The translations under genes were made by a program, and so were the position numbers. Source: M55B157 sp965657825 (GTDB lineage: Bacteria; Actinomycetota; Actinomycetes; S36-B12). Taken from it: a DNA stretch of 64,000 bases. Each line of letters starts with the position of its first letter. Position 1 is the first letter of the stretch. The stretch covers positions 1-64,000 of the forward strand of contig CBFHQG010000002.1 in assembly GCA_965657825.1 (NCBI GenBank). The letters are read 5' to 3'. The notes under the pieces are model-generated. The model made no database searches and was not told where the DNA came from. It saw only the letters and a list, made by a program, of their open reading frames with translations. Positions 41,983-49,530 of this stretch are shown piece by piece.

Positions 41983-42750
41983 TTACTCGTCGTGGGGTAT
42001 CGGGGCAGCCAGGAGTGCGGTTGCGGGTGAGCTGGCGTCGCGGGTGACCACTGCGCGGGAGACCGCTGTCAGTGAGAGCCCCGTGACGTGCGCGGCATCC
42101 ACCAACCGTGCCGTGGCTTCCTCTGAGTCGATCGTGAACCTCTGGGCGAGCATTCCTCGGGCTTGATCGAAGATGTTGCGCGCCTCGACCGCCTTGTGAA
42201 TGCGTTGGATGACCAGCATGGTGTCGGTCTGGGTATCGACCTGCAGGAGTGAGAGGGTGGCGGTATCCGCTAGCGCCTGGGCTACGACGAGCCGGTCGGG
42301 GCTCAACGCCTGAGTGGTGAACAGGTTCAACGCCCCGATCGCGACGTGTCGGGAACGCAGCGGCAGGGCGTACACGGCGGCGAAGCCCTTGTCGCGGACC
42401 AGGGAGGCGAATCGTGGCCAGGGCCCGGTGGGCGAGAGGTCGAGATCGAAAACCTGCTCCCCGGTCTGCAGGCACACCAGACACGGTCCCTGCTCGTTTT
42501 GCACCTGGAATAAATCCAATAGATGGGCCGAGGGGCTCGAGGCTCCGATGACCTGCAGGTCGCCGGCCGCATCGCGCAGCAGGATCCCCGCACCGGCTAC
42601 GGGGAGGATCGCGACGCACCGCTGGGCGAGATGGGTGAAGATCTCAATGGTCTCGGCCCCCCTGGCGATGGCGCCGGTGATCTCGATCAGGGTCTCGGCG
42701 ACCTCGGTGGAGTCTGGGTCCAGTCTCGGACTCATCGTCTCCTCTGACAT
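41983..42750 (-). CDS. GAF-ANTAR antiterminator protein, second of a tandem pair
   Basis: The start at ATG 42750 gives 255 residues. The GAF domain spans about 20-165 (GAGILLRDAAGDLQVIGASS, GFAAVYALPLRSRHVAIGALNLF). The C-terminal ANTAR has the typical helices RIHKAVEARNIFDQARGMLAQRF and SEEATARLVDAAHVTGLSLTAVSRAVV, an RNA-binding three-helix bundle that prevents termination. A Cys pair, CLVCLQTG, sits in the GAF domain. It follows the other GAF-ANTAR gene by 16 bp. The RNA target is not identified. Confidence 0.87.
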   Translation of the reverse strand: MSEETMSPRLDPDSTEVAETLIEITGAIARGAETIEIFTHLAQRCVAILPVAGAGILLRDAAGDLQVIGASSPSAHLLDLFQVQNEQGPCLVCLQTGEQVFDLDLSPTGPWPRFASLVRDKGFAAVYALPLRSRHVAIGALNLFTTQALSPDRLVVAQALADTATLSLLQVDTQTDTMLVIQRIHKAVEARNIFDQARGMLAQRFTIDSEEATARLVDAAHVTGLSLTAVSRAVVTRDASSPATALLAAPIPHDE

Positions 42751-42766
42751 GGTTCTTCCCCTTTTC

Positions 42767-43462
42767 TCACAGGTCGAGCACGATGCGTCCGGCCACGACC
42801 ATGCGGGCAACTTCAGTAACGGTCAATTCCCTGGTGAAAGCATGGGCTCTCAGACGAACGAGAGCATCGACGATGCTGATGGAGAAGCGTTCGGCGATCA
42901 TGCCCACCGCGAATTGAACGGTGGACTGGTCGTAGGAGAGGGGATCGATCGCTTGCTCGGCGAGCTCGGGCTGGCCTGAGAGGCTGCGGACGATCTCGGC
43001 CCCAGCGAAGGTGGCGAGAACAAGGCCGTAGGTGAATTGCTCGGATGTCAGCGCGCCCGGCTGAGCCCGGTAGGCCGACATCACGCCGAGATTGGCGGCA
43101 CCGATCCGAAGCGGGAAGGCGAAGATCGCCCGGGCGTCATCTCGGGGGGCGACCGAGGAGAACAGGGGCCACCGCACCGTACTGGCGTGATCGAGGAGAT
43201 CCTCGGCGAGGATCGGATCGATCGAGTTCACCGCCGCGAAGGTCGGGCCGTCCCCGATGGCGAACTGCTGATCATCGAGGGATGCACCGAGCGTGGAGCT
43301 GCTCCCCATGGGGGCGTAGGTGCCATCGATGACCAGGGCGATGCTGAGAGTTGTCACACCCAGGAGGCCCAAACCGGCGGTGCAGATGCGTGATGCCTGG
43401 GGTACGTCAGCATCGGTCTGATCGATGAGGGTGGCGACGTGATGCCAGCGACTATCTCCCAT
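42767..43462 (-). CDS. GAF-ANTAR antiterminator protein, first of a tandem pair
   Basis: The 231-residue protein has a GAF domain (ISAL-like core as LSIALVIDGTYAPMG, then DDARAIFAFPLRIGAANLGVMSAYR) and a C-terminal ANTAR helix bundle (STVQFAVGMIAERFSISIVDALVRLRAHAF, then LTVTEVARMVV). It is the upstream gene of the pair, which are diverged paralogues. Together they could form heterodimers that sense a cytoplasmic signal and read through terminators. It diverges from a 350-bp region and the beta-lactamase-like gene. Confidence 0.85.
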   Translation of the reverse strand: MGDSRWHHVATLIDQTDADVPQASRICTAGLGLLGVTTLSIALVIDGTYAPMGSSSTLGASLDDQQFAIGDGPTFAAVNSIDPILAEDLLDHASTVRWPLFSSVAPRDDARAIFAFPLRIGAANLGVMSAYRAQPGALTSEQFTYGLVLATFAGAEIVRSLSGQPELAEQAIDPLSYDQSTVQFAVGMIAERFSISIVDALVRLRAHAFTRELTVTEVARMVVAGRIVLDL

Positions 43463-43812
43463 GACGCCGACCCAGACCGTGCATCTTCAACGCGGCGCCA
43501 ATCATCGGGGGGATACGACCTGCCAGAGAAACAGTACTGGAGTGGGTGGAAGCCACCTCGAATTCGTAGGCTGCTGCCTGTTCAGTGACCGGTTAATACG
43601 GGTGGTTCACCCGACGCTCACTCCCCGGTGCCAACCGCAAGGGTGTTTTCCGGATCGTGGCTCACCAGTCTTCGGGCACCGGACCAACCGGCACGATCCC
43701 GTCGTGATGACCTGAACCGTCACGTGCGGAGGCGCTGCCTGGGTCGCGTGCAAGTCCCCGACCGGGTTCCCGAGCGAGCGGTGTACCTGGTGAAGTGTGC
43801 TTGACTTCGTCT
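43463..43812. other. Intergenic region between the GAF-ANTAR pair and the serine hydrolase gene
   Basis: This 350-bp stretch between divergent genes holds no convincing open frame. I see one short hairpin, CGGGTG-GTT-CACCCG, at about 43599-43613. Promoters for both directions should lie here, but none stands out by eye. Confidence 0.5.
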
Positions 43813-44973
43813 ATGCGTCGGACTGGATCACTCCGGCGCATACCAGTAGCGGTAGCCGTCTCGGCACTGGTACTCGGTGGCTGCCTGTCCCCGTCGTCCA
43901 CCGGGACGGATTCTGAACTCAGGACGATTCTGGATGACATCCGACAGTCCAATGCATCCGCGTGGAGTGTGGAAGTCCCGGGTCTAGGCGCATCGGTCGT
44001 TTCGCAACGGGGGGTTGCTGCTGCGGTGTCCGGTTCGGCGGACCCTCCCGCTAACACACCGCTGACCCCATCGGATCGATTCCACGTCGGGAGCCTGACG
44101 AAGACATTCACGGCTGCGCTCATCATGGTGCTCGACCAGGAGGACACGCTGTCCCTCGATGATTCCATCTCGCGTTGGCTGGACTACCCGGGTGGAGATG
44201 ACATCACGGTGCGCATGTTGCTTGGGCACACCAGTGGGATCGCGGACTTCACCTCTGCTGCCGGGTTGACCCGTGATGAGAGTCCTCAGGAGGCCATCGC
44301 CCTAGCTGCAGGGATGGCTCCGCTGTTCGAACCCGATTCGTCCTGGTCATACAGCAATACCAACTACATGATGCTCGGCCTGATCAGCGAGCTCGCATCT
44401 GGCGAGGACTGGGACACCCAGATTCGAGTTCGATTCCTGCAGCCCCTCGGTTTGGATTCGACCTATGTGTGGGCGGGGGCTGGTGAGGGACCGACCATCG
44501 CTGGTTCCCGCTTGGCATGCGGCTACCCCGGTGAACCTGAGTGCACGCCAATGCCTGGACTCTCGCTACTGCCGGTCATCGATGGAGCGGATTGGACCCT
44601 GGCCTGGGCGGCTGGATCACTCGTGTCGACTCCACGGGACATGGCGCACTGGATGTCCGAACTTGTCGGCGGCGAGGTGCTCGATCGCGAGCACCGGGAC
44701 CTGATGGCAACAGCGACGCCGCAATCGCAGTCAGCTCTGGCCGGAGTTCCGGCGTTCGGTCCTACCAGGTGGACGGGTGCTGGCCTGGGGCTACTGCAGT
44801 ACGAGATCGATGGGCAGGGCACAGCGTGGGGGCACGAAGGATCCATCAATGGATTCGTCGCCAACGCCGCCTATCTTGTGGATTCTGAGGTGACTCTCGC
44901 AGTGACCTCGAATTTCGCGATGACCGATAGCTTCGCAGCACTCGGTGAGGTGGCCATTCGCATGGCAAAGTAG
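43813..44973 (+). CDS. Class C beta-lactamase-like serine hydrolase lipoprotein
   Basis: The ATG at 43813 gives 386 residues. A lipoprotein signal ends in LVLGGC. The penicillin-binding fold shows the SxxK motif as VGSLTKT, the YxN motif as WSYSNTNYMMLG, and a late HEGSINGF in place of KTG. This HxG form is usual in esterase- or peptidase-like members (EstB, D-aminopeptidases). It probably acts on a peptide, ester or cell-wall substrate outside the membrane rather than giving drug resistance. It appears monocistronic. Confidence 0.83.
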   Translation: MRRTGSLRRIPVAVAVSALVLGGCLSPSSTGTDSELRTILDDIRQSNASAWSVEVPGLGASVVSQRGVAAAVSGSADPPANTPLTPSDRFHVGSLTKTFTAALIMVLDQEDTLSLDDSISRWLDYPGGDDITVRMLLGHTSGIADFTSAAGLTRDESPQEAIALAAGMAPLFEPDSSWSYSNTNYMMLGLISELASGEDWDTQIRVRFLQPLGLDSTYVWAGAGEGPTIAGSRLACGYPGEPECTPMPGLSLLPVIDGADWTLAWAAGSLVSTPRDMAHWMSELVGGEVLDREHRDLMATATPQSQSALAGVPAFGPTRWTGAGLGLLQYEIDGQGTAWGHEGSINGFVANAAYLVDSEVTLAVTSNFAMTDSFAALGEVAIRMAK

Positions 44974-45149
44974 ACCTGCCCTGTACGTCTAGCGCAGGCG
45001 TTGGTGAGGGGTTCCGCGGGTGGAAAGGCGGAGCCCACGGGTCGCTAGCACATTCGCACTGGGCGCAGGATTCTGCCGGTGCGGGCTCGGTGCCAGGGCG
45101 TGAGGCCGCAGCACCGTTGAACGCGCATCGGGTAGCCGCGCGGACTACC

Positions 45150-45218
45150 TTGGAGCGCATGCTTGCTTGGAACGCATGCTTGGAGTGCACGCCTGGAATG
45201 CACGCGTGGAGGGCACGG
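45150..45218 (+). repeat. Five degenerate 13-bp repeats upstream of the FG-GAP/FKBP gene
   Basis: Units of consensus TTGGAGYGCAYGC lie at 45150-45162, 45167-45179, 45180-45192, 45193-45205 and 45206-45218. Four extra bases separate units one and two. The array ends 28 bp before the start codon, too close to be incidental to transcription or translation of that gene. Confidence 0.7.
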
Positions 45219-45246
45219 TGATGACGACGGCGGGGAATGGAATGCG

Positions 45247-47112
45247 ATGAAGGCTTCTCGGTTGATGCCACTGCTCGTGATCCCGAGCGCTGTAGCGCTC
45301 ACGATCGTGGCTCCGCCGTCCATTGCCGCGGCGGATTCGGACATCACGCTCACCCTGCAGGACAACCTGGCCGATGGTGTGGAGCGGGAGTACGCGACGG
45401 CTGGCTCACAGGTCACCTACACCCTGACGGTTGAGAATGTCGGTGACGAGGCGGCCAATGGCGCAGCCGTCACCATGACCTTGCCGGCGGAGATTACCCA
45501 GACCACGTGGACGGCGGTCTATGCCGGAGACGCAGTGGGCCCGGATGTCGGGGCTGCGGCACCAGAGACGATGGTCGATCTACCCGCGGGGGGTAGTGCG
45601 ACCTTCACGATCGTGGCCACGATCGCAGCGGATGCCGTGGCTGAGTTGGTCGCAACGGCGACGGTGGTCTATGGAGCACAAACGATCACAGCAACCGACA
45701 CCGACAGGCTGCTTCCCGCCAGCATCGGGGTGTCTCCGAGCTGGGGCGATGACGTCCCGCGTCATCGATCGTCTCGTTCGGATTCCACTCGTGGTCCGCG
45801 GGTGCAGTTGATCGACCCGTCGACTTCGGCGGTGCAGACTGAATTCCTCGCCTACAAGTCTGGTTTCCGCGGTGGAGTCCAAACGACGCTGGGCGATCTC
45901 GATGGTGATGGCGCCGCTGAAGTCGTCGTCGCACCCGGACCCGGGCGAGTCGGTGAGGTCCGGGTCTTCCCTGTTGCTGTCGATAACTCGGGCAACCTGA
46001 CGGTGTCTCGAGATTCCACCTTCGACCTCCGACCGTTCGGATCCCGATACCGCGGCGGAATCGCTGTCACAGCGGGTGACTTCGATGGCGACGGATTGGC
46101 CGATCTTGCCGTGGCCAGGACGAGCGGCCGAGGCAAGGTCAAGGTCTACGTGTCGCGACCGAGCGGCACACAGCCTCTCGAGTTGAGCCGTTCCTTCTCG
46201 CCGCGCCCGATCACCGGTCCCTCACGCGTCACCCTTGCCGCGGGCGACTTCGGCACCTTCGGTGCGGGCGTGAGTGATCCCCTGCTTCCCGATGGCAGAG
46301 ACGAACTCGTCGTTGCCGGTGGCGCGCGGTCGGGCGGCCAGGTGCAGATCCGTGACACGTCTCGGTCCGCCGTGCCGACGCTGCGCACCATCCGCATCGC
46401 GAAGGTTTCACGCGAGGGTCTGCACGTCTCGGTCGCGCGGGTGTCCAAGGATGGGATCCCGGATCTGATCATCGCCCAGCGCCGGGGTAAGACGGTGAAG
46501 GTTGTCGTGCGCGACGGCGTGGTGGGCGATGATCCGAGCGCGCAACTGCTGTCCTTCACCACCGGCCGACATCGCACCGGCGCACAATCCTTCGCAGCCG
46601 GTATCGATTCCGACGGCGACGGTCGAGCCGATGCGATCCATGTGGGGTGGGTCGGGCGGAATGGCTCGAGGACGAGCGTGTTGCCGATCCTCGATCACTC
46701 GACTCGATCGGTCACGGTCGGTGACGCCGTTGTCAGCCCCTCGGATGTCCACGGTCCGATCGGAATGGTCGCGGCAGGTTCACCTCCGGGATTGGTCACC
46801 ACAGCGAGCGGCCTGCAGTACCGGGACATCGTCGTGGGTACAGGCGCGCAGCCCTCAGGTGCTGCACCCACGGTGACCATCGACTATGCAGCGTGGCTCC
46901 TTGACGGCAGGCAGATCGAAGGTGGCAGTGGCGTGACTACCGGCCTGGAGGGGACGATCGTGGGTTTACAAGAGGGCATCTCCACCATGGGAGTCGGTGG
47001 TCGACGCCAGTTGATCATTCCCCCCACCCTGGCGTACGGCGATACGCAGACGGGGGACATTCCGCCGAACTCGACCCTGGTCTTCGATGTGCAACTGCTC
47101 GCCACGACCTGA
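45247..47112 (+). CDS. Secreted FG-GAP/VCBS-repeat protein with C-terminal FKBP peptidyl-prolyl isomerase
   Basis: The ATG at 45247 gives 621 residues. After a signal peptide (SAVALTIVAPPSIAAA) comes a DUF11-like beta domain (residues about 35-150, with AGSQVTYTLTVENVGDEAANG). A region of FG-GAP-like blades follows, with calcium-type loops DLDGDGAAE, DFDGDGLAD and DSDGDGRAD. The last 110 residues are an FKBP domain (TASGLQYRDIVVGTGAQPS, then VGGRRQLIIPPTLAYGD and PPNSTLVFDVQLL). This is an uncommon fusion of an adhesion-like propeller with a folding catalyst. It is predicted to be extracellular. Confidence 0.82.
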   Translation: MKASRLMPLLVIPSAVALTIVAPPSIAAADSDITLTLQDNLADGVEREYATAGSQVTYTLTVENVGDEAANGAAVTMTLPAEITQTTWTAVYAGDAVGPDVGAAAPETMVDLPAGGSATFTIVATIAADAVAELVATATVVYGAQTITATDTDRLLPASIGVSPSWGDDVPRHRSSRSDSTRGPRVQLIDPSTSAVQTEFLAYKSGFRGGVQTTLGDLDGDGAAEVVVAPGPGRVGEVRVFPVAVDNSGNLTVSRDSTFDLRPFGSRYRGGIAVTAGDFDGDGLADLAVARTSGRGKVKVYVSRPSGTQPLELSRSFSPRPITGPSRVTLAAGDFGTFGAGVSDPLLPDGRDELVVAGGARSGGQVQIRDTSRSAVPTLRTIRIAKVSREGLHVSVARVSKDGIPDLIIAQRRGKTVKVVVRDGVVGDDPSAQLLSFTTGRHRTGAQSFAAGIDSDGDGRADAIHVGWVGRNGSRTSVLPILDHSTRSVTVGDAVVSPSDVHGPIGMVAAGSPPGLVTTASGLQYRDIVVGTGAQPSGAAPTVTIDYAAWLLDGRQIEGGSGVTTGLEGTIVGLQEGISTMGVGGRRQLIIPPTLAYGDTQTGDIPPNSTLVFDVQLLATT

Positions 47113-47319
47113 CCTCGGTCGAAGACGGAGTTACCCCCGACGTTGCAGTGATGCGTCAAGTAGCGACCGGTAGACATGCGATGCCGAGCGTCGTGGCCCC
47201 CGCAGACTTTCCGCGGAATGTGCACCCGCCGGGTAGCGCTCGGCGTGACCGCGTGCGCGGACTAGTACATTAAGGAAGCCATCAGGGTTGGGTTCTAAGG
47301 ATTAAGGAGTGGAACCCCC

Positions 47320-47391
47320 GGGTCGCTAGCTCAATGGTAGAGCTGCGGACTTTTAATCCGTAGGTTCGGGGTTCGAGCCCCCGGCGACCCA
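47320..47391 (+). tRNA. tRNA-Lys (TTT)
   Basis: A 72-nt cloverleaf with acceptor GGGTCGC pairing GCGACCC and discriminator A. The anticodon loop CTTTTAA carries TTT, and the T arm has GGTTCGAGCC. CCA is not encoded. It stands alone. Confidence 0.95.
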
Positions 47392-47407
47392 CTTACTCAA
47401 AATTTGA

Positions 47408-47770
47408 CTATGCCGCAGCACATGCGGGCGTCGATCCAGGCAAGCGGTGGCGGTTGCGAGCGATCCATCGGTAGGTGCGATCGGAGACCCAGGAAACACC
47501 GGGTAGGTCCCCGATGACGCCGAGCACCGGCCACGGTTGAGGTGCGGTGCGTAGCAAGGCCATCACTGCGCGGCTGCCTGACTGCACCTGTCGATCGCTG
47601 CAAACGAACTGAACCGCTTCGGTGCACTCCTTCTCGGTAAGACCGAACTGTGCCAGATCCACCCACTGGAATGGCTCGACGTCGGAATCCGGTCGGATCC
47701 AGCGGCGGATGAAGTTGGCCGACGTGGTGCAGATACCGCAATCGCCGTCGAAGATGAGGAGGGGACGCAC
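47408..47770 (-). CDS. DCC-family (DUF393) thiol-disulfide oxidoreductase-like protein
   Basis: The 120-residue protein starts at the GTG at 47770. It opens with LLIFDGDCGICTTSANFIRRW, the D-x-x-C-x-x-C signature of the DCC family, and ends with a WVSDRTYRWIARNRHRL segment typical of the C-terminal helix. The two cysteines suggest a redox role, but no substrate is established for the family. The start codon and the ribosome site lie in opposite arms of a 16-bp hairpin. It follows the surface-protein gene on the same strand. Confidence 0.85.
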   Translation of the reverse strand: MRPLLIFDGDCGICTTSANFIRRWIRPDSDVEPFQWVDLAQFGLTEKECTEAVQFVCSDRQVQSGSRAVMALLRTAPQPWPVLGVIGDLPGVSWVSDRTYRWIARNRHRLPGSTPACAAA

Positions 47771-47801
47771 GAGATCAGGTTATCCCGTGCGTCCCCTCCT
47801 C
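47756..47801 (-). promoter_or_regulatory. Hairpin with 16-bp perfect stem covering the DCC gene start
   Basis: Bases 47756-47771 pair perfectly with 47786-47801 around a 14-base loop. In the transcript the 5' arm GAGGAGGGGACGCACG contains the Shine-Dalgarno-like GGAGGGG. The 3' arm contains the GTG start codon and the first codons. The stem begins 10 bases after the surface-protein stop. It may act as a terminator for that gene, as a translational lock on the DCC gene, or both. Confidence 0.7.
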
Positions 47802-47810
47802 AGGCGTGGC

Positions 47811-48830
47811 CTAGTTCAGCCGACGCACCCGGGCGAAGGCGAGTAGGCCCATCGCGGTCAGGCCGGCCGACACCACCCAGAGTGCAGCGGGTCGCATCGG
47901 ATCACCGATCCCAGGAAGGGGCGCCATCGGACCGCCACCGGCTGCCACACCGGTGGGGAATCCGGTCCCGGTGACGGTGACACCCGGGCTCGGGCTGAGC
48001 GTCGTCGTCGTGGGTGTGCCCGTCGTCGGACTCGGCGATGTCGTGCCCGGGCTCGGCGTCACCGTCGTCTCCGTCGGAGTCGGGCTCGTCTGCGTGGGAG
48101 TCGCCGATGTGGTTCCGGGGCTCGGCGTCACCGTCGTCTCCGTCGGCGTCGGGGTGGTTTCGGTCGGTGTCGGTGTTGCCGTCACCGTGGTCGTGACACC
48201 CGGACCGGGAACAACAATCACCTGGGTCGCGGTCACCGTTGCGGTCACGGTGACAGTGGAACCCGGACTCGGCGAGGTCTCGGTCGGAGTCGGCGACGTC
48301 TCGTTCGGAGTCGGACTCGTCTCGGTCGGAGTCGGACTCGTCTCGGTCGGAGTCGGCGACGTCTCGGTCGGAGACGGACTCGTCATCGTGGGACTGGGTG
48401 ACATCGTCGGCACCTGACAGCCGTTGGTCCAGATCGCTTCACCGGCCGGCCAGTTCAATCCCGGGAAAGTGGTCCCGGTGTCGGGGTTGGTGATGGGCGG
48501 GATGATGTCGCCCCAGGACGCTGGCGGATCGGCTGGATCGAACACCGGACCGGTGTGGTCGCCGTGACCGTTGAGGAATTTATTTCCCTCTTCGTCCACG
48601 CTCGATGTATTCACACTGTTGACGATGTAGGGATTGCTGACTGAATTCGTCGCATGGCAAATCTGGACCTTCTCAGCGGGTGCAGCGGTCGCGGTGGGCA
48701 GCAGCATCCAGCCGGCGATGAGCGGGCCACCCAGTAGGCCGATACCGGCGGTGGTGGCCCAGCGCCGCCGTGGGGAACTCCGACCGCGGGCGTAGGTGCG
48801 CCCGTGAGGCTGGGGATGGGTGTCGGTCAC
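47811..48830 (-). CDS. Cell-surface protein with Pro/Thr/Ser repeat stalk
   Basis: The protein has 339 residues and starts at the GTG at 48830 with a GGAGA site. A twin-Arg-like basic N-terminus and export helix precede a domain of about 90 residues (EKVQICHATNSVSNPYIVNSV, then NGHGDHTGPV and WTNGCQVP) with two cysteines and His. A stalk of about 140 residues is built from SPTPTET-type repeats. The C-terminus has LPGIG, a hydrophobic helix and RVRRLN, which resembles a sortase signal with a non-standard motif. A role in adhesion or cell-wall display is likely. The domain's ligand is unknown. Confidence 0.72.
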   Translation of the reverse strand: MTDTHPQPHGRTYARGRSSPRRRWATTAGIGLLGGPLIAGWMLLPTATAAPAEKVQICHATNSVSNPYIVNSVNTSSVDEEGNKFLNGHGDHTGPVFDPADPPASWGDIIPPITNPDTGTTFPGLNWPAGEAIWTNGCQVPTMSPSPTMTSPSPTETSPTPTETSPTPTETSPTPNETSPTPTETSPSPGSTVTVTATVTATQVIVVPGPGVTTTVTATPTPTETTPTPTETTVTPSPGTTSATPTQTSPTPTETTVTPSPGTTSPSPTTGTPTTTTLSPSPGVTVTGTGFPTGVAAGGGPMAPLPGIGDPMRPAALWVVSAGLTAMGLLAFARVRRLN

Positions 48831-48982
48831 GATGTCTCCTCGGGGACGTCTTCTCTCGGTGGGGTCTGGCCTCGCCAGGATTTGGCGATTCGTCTACCAC
48901 CGTGGGCCGTCCGAGAGGGATTCGACAGATGCCCGACAGGCAGGGTCCGGTCATGGCGCGCTCATCGATGTGTGCGCTGTAC

Positions 48983-49435
48983 TCACGACACCGTGACAGC
49001 GAGCCAGGTCAAATTCGGATAGCTCGCATCGACGACGACCTCGACGCGCACGCCGAATCCTTTGAGTACCCAGATGCCGAGATCCTCCCGGGCTTCTTCC
49101 AGCGCGAAGCCGGTGGCGGTGAGAGACTCGATGTAGGAGTCAACCTCACTCAGTTGGTTGCCGAAGGTGACGTACTGCGCCACGAAATCATCCCGGCCAT
49201 CGTCTTGACCGCCGACGGCGAACTCCAGGGTGAATCCCTGCGGCGCAGCGACTTCCTCTGGCCAGTCGGTCGGCAGGCGTGGTTGGGTCGCCGGCCGTTG
49301 GAGCGTCGATGAGTCACTTCTCGCCACGGGTGTCGCGCAACCGCTGAGGATCATTGTGAGTGCGGCGATGAGCATGCCGGCGAGTACGAGGGTGCGCGAC
49401 TGCGACAGGGATGCGGGGATGAGGGTGTCAGCCAT
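48983..49435 (-). CDS. Small hypothetical lipoprotein
   Basis: This protein has 150 residues. The hydrophobic signal segment ends in the lipobox MILSGC near residue 33. The mature part has a Pro-rich linker and a beta-alpha region (FTLEFAVGGQDDGRDDFVAQYVTFG, then YIESLTATGFALEEARED) resembling small actinobacterial lipoproteins of unknown function. It diverges from the xylulokinase gene. No conserved catalytic residues are visible. Confidence 0.68.
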   Translation of the reverse strand: MADTLIPASLSQSRTLVLAGMLIAALTMILSGCATPVARSDSSTLQRPATQPRLPTDWPEEVAAPQGFTLEFAVGGQDDGRDDFVAQYVTFGNQLSEVDSYIESLTATGFALEEAREDLGIWVLKGFGVRVEVVVDASYPNLTWLAVTVS

Positions 49436-49530
49436 AGCGGCGTCACCGTAGGCAGTGAACCCGTCCGCACCGGTTGTGTTGATCGGTCATATGCCGGTCG
49501 TGGTTGGAGTTGCTCCGATAGCGTCCCGCC

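Noticed and set aside
43813..44973. Beta-lactam resistance enzyme
   Set aside because: The KTG position reads HEG, more like esterase or peptidase members of the class C fold. No regulator of the AmpR type is near.
45150..45218. CRISPR array
   Set aside because: The 13-bp units are contiguous with no spacers.
47950..48420. CRISPR-like or satellite array of short units
   Set aside because: The periodicity comes from codons of Ser-Pro-Thr-Pro-Thr-Glu-Thr repeats in the surface-protein gene. Spacers are not unique and units are too short for CRISPR.
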